Positions 41,639-51,537 of a stretch of DNA of 64,000 bases are shown here, piece after piece. Within the stretch, counting starts at the first letter, position 1. The number at the start of each line of letters is the position of its first letter. A program made the translations under genes and the position numbers. This DNA comes from a bacterium (lineage in GTDB: Bacteria > SAR324 > XYD2-FULL-50-16): contig JAHJTV010000076.1 of assembly GCA_018829445.1 (NCBI GenBank), forward strand, positions 61,059 to 125,058, given 5' to 3'. The notes below the pieces were generated by a model. That model did not search any database and was not told the DNA's origin. It saw only the letters and a list, made by a program, of their open reading frames with translations.

Positions 41639-44629
41639 ATGAAAAGGCTTGTTGCAAGATTATTATTACTGACATTATTCGGTTTTACGCTGTTAACCGT
41701 TGGCTGTAACTCCTCCTCAAATAGTGGAAGCGGTAGCGGCAGCAATGACGGAAATGATCCGCTTCCACCGGAAGATCCAGCTGTAGTCGAACAAACCACA
41801 AATTTCAATTTAACACTCTCCTCATACGCTAAAAGCGACTCTGTAAATAGTGCCAGTTCCAATAATAACCAGGTTTTCATTCATAATGAGACCATGGCTG
41901 AGACACTCAGGCTGGTAACAGGGATAGTTATGGTTGTTAATAAGGAAACCGGGGATGAAAAACTTTATAATTGGGCTCTCAATATCGACGTAAATGCCAT
42001 TGAAATTGAGACTGAAGTGACATTGCCTTTGGAAAAAGGGTTTTACGATTTTTACTTCCTGATGACGGCCGACCAAAACCAATATGCTGCAATTACTGGG
42101 TCCTGGCTGATACTGGAAGGACAAAATGCCGTTCCCTTTATAATTCATCCGGTTATTGGCGAAACTATTCCTGATGTTCATATATTAAAGGAACTGGCTG
42201 AATTTCAATTCCAGTATGATAATGACGTGGTTTCAGGTTTTGCAAATCCGGCTTTTGGTATCTCCATTGACGGCAGTAAAGAACACCTGTTTTCAGTGAA
42301 TCCGGAGACGGGTCTTTCTCGAGCCTTTATCTATCTTCCTGCCGGAACATATACCTTCGGGCTTAGTTTTTATGACGGAGCCCTGCTGAAGAGCGTATTG
42401 GTGGATTCACAATCCAGGATAACCATAGCTAAAGGTGGCGGATCCATTCAGTTGGATATTGAACCTTTGATCATCGAGAACACCTTTACCTATGATACTG
42501 ATAATACGTCAGGAATTTTCCATCTGGTTATCCCTGATGAGGTTATTGGAGAAGCCGGAAGTATTTCCAACGTGATAGCTACGTTCTCATTGACTGGAGT
42601 AGGAAACCAACCCATTGAAATAACGGTGCCTCTCAGCAGTGTCGGATCGAACTATGAGGGAACCGCCATTATATCTGACTTTGTACCTGGTTCAATCTCT
42701 TGGTCATTGCGGATATCAGATACCTCTGGCAGCGATAATGAAGTTTATGCTTATTGTGGTCAATCGATCGAAACCTCATATGAATCCCAGACTTTTTCCT
42801 GCGATTTTACCATGGTGGTTCGCGATTTCACTGCTTCTAATCCGATGAGTACTTTGACGGTTGCTGTTGAAACCAATGGTTTTCCTGTTACCGGTTCAGT
42901 TATTACCGCAAACGACATTTTTGTCGGATTAACCGGCAATGGCGAAAATGGTTCAGTTTCAGGGCGACTACAGCTTTTTCTGCCCGGGGATACGTACTTA
43001 ATTAAAGCTACCTCCGGAGACGGAACGCGAATAAGTGGTACTACAATTACATTGGTGGGAGGCGAATCACATGATCTCAACCTCCAATTACCATCACCTC
43101 CAAATAGTCCCCCCATTGCCGAGGATGTAACTGCTCAAACTGATGAAGGGACATCGGTTTCAATCTCTCTTCCGGGAACAGATGTCGATCCCTGGGATGA
43201 AATTTCCTGGGAACTGGCCAGTGAACCGTTGAATGGTGAAGTTCATCTTATTAACAATACTGCAACCTATACCCCGAACGAAGGATTTTCCGGAACGGAT
43301 AGTTTTACCTACATCACAACAGATGATGATCTGGACAGTGATCCTGCCACAGTGTTTGTCAATGTAGTGAGAGTCATCGTTCCTTCGGTGAACAACACTC
43401 CAACGGCTGAAGACATTGTTGTTTCAACCAACCAAAACCTGCAACTTAGTATTACTCTGTTAGGTTCCGATGATGATGAAGGGGATATCCTGACCTACAA
43501 TATCCCGGCCCAACCGGAAAACGCTACCGTCACGATTTCAGGAAACACTGCTTCTTTCACACCGAATGAAGGCTTCGTTGGTACGGTTATTTTCACTTAT
43601 TCGGTAAACGATGGTAGCCTGACCAGTGAGCCGGCGACTGTAACAGTTGTCGTTCTTCCGGTGAACAATGCACCAACCGCTAGAGATATTACCGTCTCAA
43701 CCGATCAAAACCTGCAACTTTATATTACACTGTTGGGTTCCGACGACGACGGAGATATCCTGGTCTATAACATCCCTACTCAACCGGAAAATGCAACAGT
43801 CACTGTTTTAGGAAACATCGCCACTTTCACACCAAACGGAGATTTTTTCGGTACGGATAGCTTCACTTATGCTGTAACCGATGGCAGCCTGACCAGTGAG
43901 CACGCTACCGTTTTCGTTACGGTTAACGAGATTATTGTTCCACCAGCGAACAATGTCCCGACAGCAATAGACGTTTCAGCATCTACTGATCAAAATGTAC
44001 CTGTTGAGTTAACTTTGGTAGGGTCCGATAATGATGAAGAAGATATTCTGCAATATCACATCAAAACACCACCTGAATACGGAACCTATACCATTGAAGG
44101 CAATGCAGTTACCTACACTCCCAATGTCAACTTTTTCGGTTCTGACAGTTTTACCTACACTGTTTCAGATGGAGTGGACAGCAGCAACCCGGCTACCGTT
44201 ACCATAACCGTAAACAAGGTGGAAGAGCCGCCACCAATAGATGATTTAGTCCTAACTGCCTCATTTAATTCAGCAACCTGGAAACGGATTGACGGAGTGA
44301 TAAAACTGGAATCTCCACTAGCCGTTAAGATTCCTTACCTTGACCAATTGGAGGTCCTGGAGGGAAATCCTGACTGGTTTGTTCTAAAGCTAAAACTCGG
44401 CAAAATAAGTTGTTTCTATCTGGGAGGAAACTATAGTGCCCCCTTTGGCGGGAAAAAAGTCGGTCACAATGAGAAACATAAGAAATACTGGAGCCCGGTC
44501 TGCAGCAATGGAAAATATAAAGCTGGAAGCATTGTCGAAGCCAGGGGAAAAATAACAGCACGTATACTTTTTGCCGATCCCCGAGAAGAAATGACCACTA
44601 TTAGAATCGAAATTGAACAGGTGGAATAA
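41639..44629 (+). CDS. Large surface lipoprotein with tandem Ig/cadherin-like repeats
   Basis: 996 residues. Signal peptide and lipobox (LLTVGC, Cys23) are followed by a Ser/Gly-rich linker. Residues ~45-480 form beta-rich domains with no family I recognise. Four tandem ~90-residue repeats (~490-870) are of the tandem-95/Ig-like Big type. Each has the pattern NxxPTAxDxxxSTDQN, GSDxDxxDILxY, A(T/V)FTPNxxFxGTDSFTYxVxDG, xPATVxVTV. A C-terminal domain (~875-996) has a cysteine pair (ISCFYLGG, WSPVCSNG). It is probably an adhesion or matrix protein at the outer surface. The start follows only a weak ribosome-binding site. Confidence 0.82.
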   Translation: MKRLVARLLLLTLFGFTLLTVGCNSSSNSGSGSGSNDGNDPLPPEDPAVVEQTTNFNLTLSSYAKSDSVNSASSNNNQVFIHNETMAETLRLVTGIVMVVNKETGDEKLYNWALNIDVNAIEIETEVTLPLEKGFYDFYFLMTADQNQYAAITGSWLILEGQNAVPFIIHPVIGETIPDVHILKELAEFQFQYDNDVVSGFANPAFGISIDGSKEHLFSVNPETGLSRAFIYLPAGTYTFGLSFYDGALLKSVLVDSQSRITIAKGGGSIQLDIEPLIIENTFTYDTDNTSGIFHLVIPDEVIGEAGSISNVIATFSLTGVGNQPIEITVPLSSVGSNYEGTAIISDFVPGSISWSLRISDTSGSDNEVYAYCGQSIETSYESQTFSCDFTMVVRDFTASNPMSTLTVAVETNGFPVTGSVITANDIFVGLTGNGENGSVSGRLQLFLPGDTYLIKATSGDGTRISGTTITLVGGESHDLNLQLPSPPNSPPIAEDVTAQTDEGTSVSISLPGTDVDPWDEISWELASEPLNGEVHLINNTATYTPNEGFSGTDSFTYITTDDDLDSDPATVFVNVVRVIVPSVNNTPTAEDIVVSTNQNLQLSITLLGSDDDEGDILTYNIPAQPENATVTISGNTASFTPNEGFVGTVIFTYSVNDGSLTSEPATVTVVVLPVNNAPTARDITVSTDQNLQLYITLLGSDDDGDILVYNIPTQPENATVTVLGNIATFTPNGDFFGTDSFTYAVTDGSLTSEHATVFVTVNEIIVPPANNVPTAIDVSASTDQNVPVELTLVGSDNDEEDILQYHIKTPPEYGTYTIEGNAVTYTPNVNFFGSDSFTYTVSDGVDSSNPATVTITVNKVEEPPPIDDLVLTASFNSATWKRIDGVIKLESPLAVKIPYLDQLEVLEGNPDWFVLKLKLGKISCFYLGGNYSAPFGGKKVGHNEKHKKYWSPVCSNGKYKAGSIVEARGKITARILFADPREEMTTIRIEIEQVE

Positions 44630-45148
44630 ATCATGAGTATTATCCCTATCCTGTTTTATGAATATCCCTCTGAAGATCCAAAATTAGAGGCAGGATAGCA
44701 ACCTGATATTCTGCCGCTCAGTTTTCCCCTTTTTTCTCTTCCAATCTCTCCATCCTCTTCTGCAACGCTTGCGAGAGGTACTTATTACCATTTTAAGGCG
44801 GAATCAAATAATACAGACAATTTTAATCAATTGCCTTTTTGGTCCCTGAAAAATATAATCAAAGCTAAACCATCTATTATGGTTATCCGAAAAAACTTCT
44901 CCTGAACAAGGGCACTCATAAAAAAAGTGAGTGTCCCCCCTTTGGAAAAAATGTTTCCGGCTTATTTATAATCGACCCTTTCAAACGTATTAGAGATACA
45001 TGACGATTCCAAGAACACTTCTTTCTGTTATATCCACCAAATTACCTCCAAAAATCAAGACATGACCTCCCGCAAGTCTGTTGATTTTTCCCCGGTTTGA
45101 TGAGAGAGTGGGCATCATCTGATTCGATTCAATAATAAAGGGGTTATT
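44630..45148. other. Non-coding stretch before the phospholipase-like gene
   Basis: 519 bases. A hairpin at 44910-44937 (GGGCACTCA with TGAGTGTCCC, one bulge) could end the lipoprotein transcript although it lacks a T-run. AAGGGG lies 8 bases ahead of the next gene. Confidence 0.4.
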
Positions 45149-46006
45149 ATGGCAGGAGCCTATTGGCATTTTTTAGCAGCGATAGAATTGATTGATCAGA
45201 TTCATACGATTAAGGATCAACACCAGGGATTTGCAGCCATTCTACAACACAAAGAGACATTTTTAGCAGGAGTGCAGGGCCCGGATTTTAACTTTTATCC
45301 CGGGGGAGACAGGAAAATATCCCTGTTGTCTCATGAACCCAATCCGGCAGATGTTGGAAGAGCCTTGTTAAACTTCGCCAAAACCGACAGGGAAAAAGCG
45401 TTTGCTTATGGTTGGCTCATGCACCTGACAACCGACCATATCACTCATCCCCTTGTCCATACCATGATGCGGGAGCACTTCTACGGAAAATGTCGAAACG
45501 GTACTGATCACTCTGTGTATCCCCTGGGTCATCACAGGGTGGAATGGGGAATTGACGTGTTTTTGCTGCAGGAAAAATCGGTTTATCCGCTTTTACCCGG
45601 TCTTAGCGAGATATTGCCATCGGCATTGGATCTTGCAACTTTTGCTAACCAGGCGTTTAAGGAGGTTTACGATTACCCTTTTACAGCAACTGACTGGGAA
45701 GGCTCCATCAAAGGAATGATAAAGTATGAGGAGATCTTCAAAGTTGTCTGGAGATTGTCCGGCAGATTCAAAGACACAAATCCGATCCGCCAGGGTTTAA
45801 AAGATATTTTGTATCATCTACTTTTAACGCCGATCTTAAAAGTAGCAGCCATCAGAACACCGGATAACGGAGCCGGCGTTTTTCTACCGATCAAACCAAC
45901 GACCGCCGATTTTGAAAGAATCAGGTTTCACAATGAAAGGGCTTGCAAGGCTTTTCTTCTGTTTATTCCGGAGAATTTTGCCAAACTGGAAAACAATGTC
46001 ACTTAA
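45149..46006 (+). CDS. Zinc-dependent phospholipase C-like protein
   Basis: 285 residues. The Zn_dep_PLPC (PF00882-like) pattern is clear: GAYWHFLAAIEL at the start, FLAGVQGPDFNFYPGG, then GWLMHLTTDHITHPLVHTMM with clustered His/Asp ligands, and HHRVEWGIDVFLLQ. Relatives hydrolyse phospholipids or act as uncharacterised hydrolases. No signal peptide is visible, so it may act in the cytoplasm or be exported another way. It is convergent with murJ, separated by 32 bases. Confidence 0.82.
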   Translation: MAGAYWHFLAAIELIDQIHTIKDQHQGFAAILQHKETFLAGVQGPDFNFYPGGDRKISLLSHEPNPADVGRALLNFAKTDREKAFAYGWLMHLTTDHITHPLVHTMMREHFYGKCRNGTDHSVYPLGHHRVEWGIDVFLLQEKSVYPLLPGLSEILPSALDLATFANQAFKEVYDYPFTATDWEGSIKGMIKYEEIFKVVWRLSGRFKDTNPIRQGLKDILYHLLLTPILKVAAIRTPDNGAGVFLPIKPTTADFERIRFHNERACKAFLLFIPENFAKLENNVT

Positions 46007-46038
46007 AGATTACATCCATACGAGCAAAAAACTAAAAC

Positions 46039-47601
46039 TTATTGTCTCTTGAGTTTTCTGATCACTTTATCGGTCACTTCAAAAATCTCCTTCACCCTGA
46101 AAATGTAAGCCAGCAGGATCGTGACGATACAAAACAAAATGGAAATACAAATCAGGTTTATCAAGCAACCGATCAAAGTCGTTGAAGGCACACCCGACAG
46201 CAAAACCTCTTTTGCAAAATACAGTAATGCACCGTCAATTACACTCAATACGATTATTTTCAGGTAAGCAAGATAGACGGAGCGACTTCCGGTATTCCCG
46301 CTTTTCCGGTTCCACATGATAAATAACAGCACGACTTGAGTAATGGTACTGACAGAGAGTGCCAGTGCCACCCCATAAATCCCCATCTGTTGCATGCCCA
46401 GGTAGTATAAGGGAAGTGTCAGGATTACGGCAGCGGACACATAAATAGTTGGAAACAGGGTGTTCTGAAGGGCATAATACCCACGGTTGACAATCGTCTG
46501 CGCCGTAAAACCAAACGCTCCGATCATCAGGCAAACCAGGATATTTGCAGTCATGTTGGTTGAACTGATATCAAATCTTCCCCTTTGAAAAATCAGGGAT
46601 ACAATTTCGACCCGTAGCACAACGATCAGAATAGAAAAAGGGATAACCAGCGCTATGTGTCTTAAGGTTGTATTGAGAAGGTTATTCATCTCATCAATCT
46701 TGTTTTTAGCTGCCAATTGACTAAGGTAAGGATAAGAAGCGACTCCGACCGCCTGCCCGAACAATCCCACCAGCAAAAACATAATACGAAGTCCATAATT
46801 AAAAGAGGCAACACTGCCACTGGACAAGTAGGAACCAAACACCTTGGGAAAGATCTCCGTTGAAAAAGTCACGGTGAGCCCCAGCATCAAGGGGAGAGTC
46901 AATGCTATATATTTCCTGAGATCCGGGTGTTTGAAATTAAAGTGCCATTTCAATTTCATACCGATTTTTTTTGCACCAATCCACTGGATGCCAAAATTCC
47001 CCAGAAAGGCACCTATCAGCACTCCCCATGAAAACCCCTCCATCCCAATCAGCGGGAAAAGAAATAACCCGCTCAGAATAATTGAGCCGTTATATACCAG
47101 TGGAGCCAGGGCAGGGATTAAAAACCTTTCATTGGCAAACTGAACTGCCATCAACAATCCCCCCATAAAAAAGAACAACTGGGCAGGAATGATAATCCGG
47201 GTCATTCGAATGGCGTCAGCAACCACAACCGGATCTGTAATTCCGGTTATGGCAATAATCTCCCCGGTAAAAAAGATGGCAAAAAAAGCCAGCACCAACA
47301 GCAACAGACTAAAACTGCACATGATGTTGGAAAAGGTTCTCCAGGCTTCCTCTTCTTTATTTGCCGAAAGATATTTTGTAAAAATCGGGATAAATGTAAT
47401 GGATAAAAAACCACTGGCCAAAACATGATTAAGGATTTCGGGAATGATGAAGGATATCTGGTAGGCATCAACCGAACTGCTGGTACCGGCAAGATAAGCA
47501 ATGATCATCTCTCTCACAATCCCAAACACCCTGCTTAAAAAAACCGAACTCATCATAATCAGGGAAGCGATACCCACCTTTTTGTACATGGATTTTGTCA
47601 T
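46039..47601 (-). CDS. murJ: Lipid II flippase MurJ (MviN)
   Basis: 520 residues with about 14 membrane helices. The opening KVGIASLIMMSSVFLSRVFGIVREMIIAYLAG, split as ASLIMMSSVFLSRVFG and REMIIAYLAGTSS, is diagnostic of MurJ, with the charged cavity arginine in REM. VFGSYLSSGSVASFNYGLRI is another family block. It moves lipid II across the inner membrane for peptidoglycan synthesis. Confidence 0.95.
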   Translation of the reverse strand: MTKSMYKKVGIASLIMMSSVFLSRVFGIVREMIIAYLAGTSSSVDAYQISFIIPEILNHVLASGFLSITFIPIFTKYLSANKEEEAWRTFSNIMCSFSLLLLVLAFFAIFFTGEIIAITGITDPVVVADAIRMTRIIIPAQLFFFMGGLLMAVQFANERFLIPALAPLVYNGSIILSGLFLFPLIGMEGFSWGVLIGAFLGNFGIQWIGAKKIGMKLKWHFNFKHPDLRKYIALTLPLMLGLTVTFSTEIFPKVFGSYLSSGSVASFNYGLRIMFLLVGLFGQAVGVASYPYLSQLAAKNKIDEMNNLLNTTLRHIALVIPFSILIVVLRVEIVSLIFQRGRFDISSTNMTANILVCLMIGAFGFTAQTIVNRGYYALQNTLFPTIYVSAAVILTLPLYYLGMQQMGIYGVALALSVSTITQVVLLFIMWNRKSGNTGSRSVYLAYLKIIVLSVIDGALLYFAKEVLLSGVPSTTLIGCLINLICISILFCIVTILLAYIFRVKEIFEVTDKVIRKLKRQ

Positions 47602-47771
47602 TAAGTCCTAACCTAGTTTACTTTTAACACCCAGATTGCTCGAAATGCAGTTGAGATAGCTCGCAAAATTCTAATATGCCTGCAGATTAAGGCATTAAAT
47701 GCCTTCTGATGTGGTATCGAAGAGTGGTTGATTCGTCAATAGGAAGTCCTGGGGATGATTGGGAAAAAGTA

Positions 47772-49079
47772 TCATTTCTGGCTGAAAGGAATAACAAACC
47801 GGAAGGTAGCTCCTTCCCTCTCATTGTTCTCAGCCCATATCTTCCCTGAATGAGCCCTGATAATCTCATAACTGATGGCCAATCCCAGGCCGGTACCCCC
47901 CGCCCCGGTTTTGGTCTTGCTGCTTTGAATAAACTTGTCAAAAACCACATCCAGCTCATCTTCGGGTATGCCGACGCCTTCGTCTATAACTGAAAAAGAG
48001 ATCCCTTCCAACACCACGCCCTTTTCATTAATATAGGTTGATTGGTTGAAAAGCATCTCTATTTTTTTCCCCTCGGGAGTAAATTTAATCGCATTTGAAA
48101 GCAAATTGCGGATTACCTGCCCAATTTTAAGATTATCACAGTCCGCTGTTGTGTTCACGCCATTATCATGGATCTCTACAACAATCTCCTTTTCAATAAT
48201 GGCGGGTTGCAATTCCGTGACAATGTGATCAACAACCCTTTTAAGGTCAAATGGCTCCATTTTGTATGACATTCTTCCGGCTTCCAGTTTTGAAAGGTCC
48301 AACAGATCGTTCAGTAATGTCAGTAATCGATCTCCCGCCATGTTTACCTGGGTAAAGTAATGAAGCAACTTCTCCCGGGAGACCTGGCTGATCTTCCTTA
48401 TTCCGAACTTTGAAAAACACAGAATTGCATGCATGGGCGTCCGCAATTCGTGGGACATATTGGCAAGGAACTCGGATTTCGCCCTGTTTGCTGTTTCAGA
48501 CGCCTCCTTTGCTCTTGCCAGTTCTATATTTTTCTTGTTCAGGTCTTCAATATATTTCTTGGATTGCCGGTGCAATGAATACTTCTGGGTCAATGCCAAT
48601 GCCATTTGCACAACTGTCACCGTATCAAACGGTTTTCTGATAAACATCAATTGATCCGTTTTCCCCAGGGTAGAGATGATATCCTTCAGGGTATATTCCG
48701 AGTGGGCGGTGCAAAGAACAATCTCAATATCAGGAAACTCCTCCCAAATCTTTGATACTGTAGAAATCCCATTTAGACCGGGTGGCATCCTGATGTCCAT
48801 AAAGATAAGAGAATACGGGAACTTCTCTTCGGCAGCCTGTCGCACCATTTGAAGGGCTTCATCGCCCTGATAAGCATGGTCTATCCTGAAATCTCCAAGA
48901 AGATCAGCCCCTTCCCTACCCTGAGTTTTTTCCTCTCCCCAAAAATGTTTTTCGAAACTGGGAACTTGATTTAAGGTATATGATTTATATGAGAGCACTC
49001 TTTCAAAATCTTCATGAATACTCTCATTGTCATCAGCAATCAAAATTCGATGTAGATCCTCGGTCAGCACTTCACTCAT
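47772..49079 (-). CDS. Receiver domain-histidine kinase hybrid
   Basis: 435 residues, no membrane segment. The N-terminal receiver (~10-165) has ILIADDNESIHEDF for the acidic pair, the phospho-acceptor in SLIFMDIRMPPGLNG and the lysine in MFIRKPFDTV. A ~45-residue insertion separates the first helix from the second strand. A coiled coil leads to HisKA (LANMSHELRTPMHAIL) and the ATPase with IGQVIRNLLSNAIKFTP, VIDEGVGIPEDEL and GAGGTGLGLAIS. A kinase with an N-terminal receiver usually signals onward by phosphorelay; no cognate regulator lies nearby. Confidence 0.92.
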   Translation of the reverse strand: MSEVLTEDLHRILIADDNESIHEDFERVLSYKSYTLNQVPSFEKHFWGEEKTQGREGADLLGDFRIDHAYQGDEALQMVRQAAEEKFPYSLIFMDIRMPPGLNGISTVSKIWEEFPDIEIVLCTAHSEYTLKDIISTLGKTDQLMFIRKPFDTVTVVQMALALTQKYSLHRQSKKYIEDLNKKNIELARAKEASETANRAKSEFLANMSHELRTPMHAILCFSKFGIRKISQVSREKLLHYFTQVNMAGDRLLTLLNDLLDLSKLEAGRMSYKMEPFDLKRVVDHIVTELQPAIIEKEIVVEIHDNGVNTTADCDNLKIGQVIRNLLSNAIKFTPEGKKIEMLFNQSTYINEKGVVLEGISFSVIDEGVGIPEDELDVVFDKFIQSSKTKTGAGGTGLGLAISYEIIRAHSGKIWAENNEREGATFRFVIPFSQK

Positions 49080-49249
49080 GGTATCAATCCGGGGTTTTTT
49101 ACTATTAGGTAATTATAATCAATTAGTTAACCTCTACCTGTCTTTTTTGTCATGCAATATAAAGTAAGACCCACTTTTTGCCCATGGGAACGGGGAAACT
49201 GACTTTAAGTTTACTGTAATTCCGATCCTGGTTCAAGAAAAAGTAATTC

Positions 49250-50620
49250 TCAAGTTCCATTGGTCTCAGGTTGCAACACAGCCGGTGGATTCTCCATTCC
49301 CTTAATCACGGATTTAACTTTCGAAAGCATGGATTCGGGATCATTAAGAAGATCCTGTAACGTCACCTTTTCCATAAGAAATCCCGGGTGAATGTCCAAA
49401 AATTTTATCAGTTCATTGAGTTTTTCATCAAAGACGATATGATCCTTGGGGCTGTAAAACAGGGGAATTAAACTGATAATGGTTATTTTATCCGGAGAAA
49501 CTCCCAACTGGTATCGTGTAATATTCCGGCGTCTTGAATAGACTTCCTCATAGGTAATTACCAGTTTCTCTGCTATCAATGTGTTTAGAATATGAGAAAG
49601 CCGATGGCGGTTTAATCCCAGCATCAATTGTATCCGGTCAAATACCGGAGCTTTGCCTTTCTCTTGAAACGATTGAACCAGGTACATCATCACCTGAAGG
49701 GAGGAGCAGAGCAACGATTCGTCATTGTACATTCCCTTGACATCCTTATACCCCGTATTGCTATGATAGTGAAAGATAAAAGTTAATGCGGCTCCCGAAA
49801 GTACAACCATCCAGATGATATACACCCACAGCAGGAAAATGGGAAACATCGCCAGAGAACCATAGAACACATCCAGTTTGGAGAATGACTTTAAATAGAA
49901 ACTGACCAGATAGTTACTGCCTTGAATAACAAGGGCCGCAATCAAAGCCCCCCTCACAGCGGCCAGGTACCTGACGGTAATTGATGGAATATAGAGATAG
50001 AGAGTTAACAATCCGAAAAAGATGATCGCGATTGGAATCAGCTGCGTAAAAACAGTCTCTACATAGGCAAAACTGAGTACCGCCCGATAATAGGGGATGG
50101 TTTGCAGATAAGGCGGCAGAGAAAACACCAACACCAGAATCATCGGTCCCAAAAAGAGAGTCATAAAAAATGACATGATGTTCTTAAACCACATGCTCTT
50201 TTTTTCCGAAAGCCAGATCTCATTGATGGAAGCATAGACTTTCACATAGAGAAAAACACCGGCTAGGAACAGGGTCGGGAAACCAACCACTCCAAAAAAG
50301 GTTGAAGCTGCCGTTAATTTCTCAAATTGGTCGAAAATTGTATTGACATACTCGGGGAAAAAGTAAGTGGCGATCGTATCCCTGATCTTTGTCTCCACCA
50401 TCTGATTACTGGTCACAATCCCCAGGACAGAAAAAAAGGCCGCCAAAATGGGAACCAGGGTAAAAATGGTTGTATATGCCAGGGATTGTGCCAAAACAGG
50501 AATCCGCCTTTCTCCAAATACCTTCTTAAAAAGCACCATAACCCGAACGGCTTTTAAGAGAAAATTCCCACTTTTATTATCGATAACCTTTTGAACAAAA
50601 ACGGAATCGGCTAAATTCAT
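49250..50620 (-). CDS. YihY/BrkB-family membrane protein with soluble C-terminal extension
   Basis: 456 residues. The first ~300 have six membrane helices with family motifs QSLAYTTIFTLVPILAAFFS, IAALVIQGSNYLVSFYLK and YGSLAMFPIFLLWVYIIWMVVLSGA (quoted in parts). The last ~150 residues are soluble: FDRIQLMLGLNRHRLSHILN and TLIAEKLVITYEE look like a winged-helix fold. Function of the family is not established (inner membrane, once called ribonuclease BN). The extension suggests coupling to nucleic acid or protein partners; this is inferred. Confidence 0.85.
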   Translation of the reverse strand: MNLADSVFVQKVIDNKSGNFLLKAVRVMVLFKKVFGERRIPVLAQSLAYTTIFTLVPILAAFFSVLGIVTSNQMVETKIRDTIATYFFPEYVNTIFDQFEKLTAASTFFGVVGFPTLFLAGVFLYVKVYASINEIWLSEKKSMWFKNIMSFFMTLFLGPMILVLVFSLPPYLQTIPYYRAVLSFAYVETVFTQLIPIAIIFFGLLTLYLYIPSITVRYLAAVRGALIAALVIQGSNYLVSFYLKSFSKLDVFYGSLAMFPIFLLWVYIIWMVVLSGAALTFIFHYHSNTGYKDVKGMYNDESLLCSSLQVMMYLVQSFQEKGKAPVFDRIQLMLGLNRHRLSHILNTLIAEKLVITYEEVYSRRRNITRYQLGVSPDKITIISLIPLFYSPKDHIVFDEKLNELIKFLDIHPGFLMEKVTLQDLLNDPESMLSKVKSVIKGMENPPAVLQPETNGT

Positions 50621-51312
50621 TCACTCTCTTCAGATTCTATTCCTACGATTATCATCATTACCTCCTGGATTCTGAGGAGGTTAACAGGGTTGTTTCTGTT
50701 TTTATAAACGGTCTTTCAACTGAAGATGAGAGGGCAAGACCATCTATTGATCCGGTAAGAAACATCCATTCAACCTGTTGAAAAATAATGACTGTTGTTC
50801 CCAAAACCTATCTTTTTTCCTCATTTTTCTTTCAATACCAAAAAACAATTTCAACTCTGAAATGCAGGCAAACACTTGGTTCCCCTAAAATATTTCATTG
50901 ATGCTTACGTCTTGGCAATCATTATTTATCATAAAAGCGGGTTGATTTTTCTTTAAATTTATTAAAAAATTAATAATCGCCTTAAAATTGAACGAAAAAC
51001 CCCAAAGTGTTATTCTTCAAATCTTCACGTAGCGCTTTTCCCGATTTTACGTGATTCGTAAAATATCTTTGGTTGAATGCGATTTTGATTTTAAGACCTA
51101 TTGTAAGCTTCGAAGATATTCATTTCAGCCCGTAGAAGTATATCCAATCCAGTCTCACCCTGGTTCATATTTACTACTCCTATCACAGAAATGACATGGT
51201 CGCCTTAAAGCTTGCGAATGCGTTGAAAAAAGGTGATGCAATTACATGTATCTTGAATCAAAACCATTGTAATAAAAGTTTAACTACTTAAATCAACTAA
51301 GGTTAACATCCA
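50621..51312. other. Long non-coding stretch before the ferredoxin oxidoreductase operon
   Basis: 692 bases, A/T-rich, between divergent genes. It contains the inverted repeat at 51044-51064 and presumably the promoters for both sides. I found no ORF with coding character. Confidence 0.45.
51044..51064. promoter_or_regulatory. Inverted repeat upstream of the 2-oxoacid oxidoreductase operon
   Basis: ATTTTACG and CGTAAAAT flank a 5-base spacer, a perfect 8-bp inverted repeat. Size and symmetry suit a dimeric repressor site. It lies 249 bases ahead of the first gene. Confidence 0.4.
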
Positions 51313-51537
51313 GTGGCAAAAACAATTAAGAAGCATAATGTTGTTGTAAAAACCGAATACTGCAAAGGATGCAGTCTTTGTATTGAGTTTTGTAAGCAAA
51401 ATGTTTTGGAAACATCGGCGGATCTCAATAAAATGGGGTACAATTACGCAGAAGCGTTACGATCAGAAGAGTGTAACGGATGCATGGTTTGTGTTCTGGT
51501 CTGCCCAGATCTTGTACTAGAGGTATACAATGAATAA
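51313..51537 (+). CDS. korD: 2-oxoacid:ferredoxin oxidoreductase ferredoxin subunit (delta)
   Basis: 74 residues from GTG, with two complete 4Fe-4S motifs: CKGCSLCIEFC and CNGCMVCVLVC. It passes electrons from the thiamine enzyme to ferredoxin. Its last codons overlap the alpha subunit start by 8 bases, so translation is coupled. Gene order delta-alpha-beta-gamma is that of many KOR/VOR operons. Confidence 0.92.
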   Translation: MAKTIKKHNVVVKTEYCKGCSLCIEFCKQNVLETSADLNKMGYNYAEALRSEECNGCMVCVLVCPDLVLEVYNE

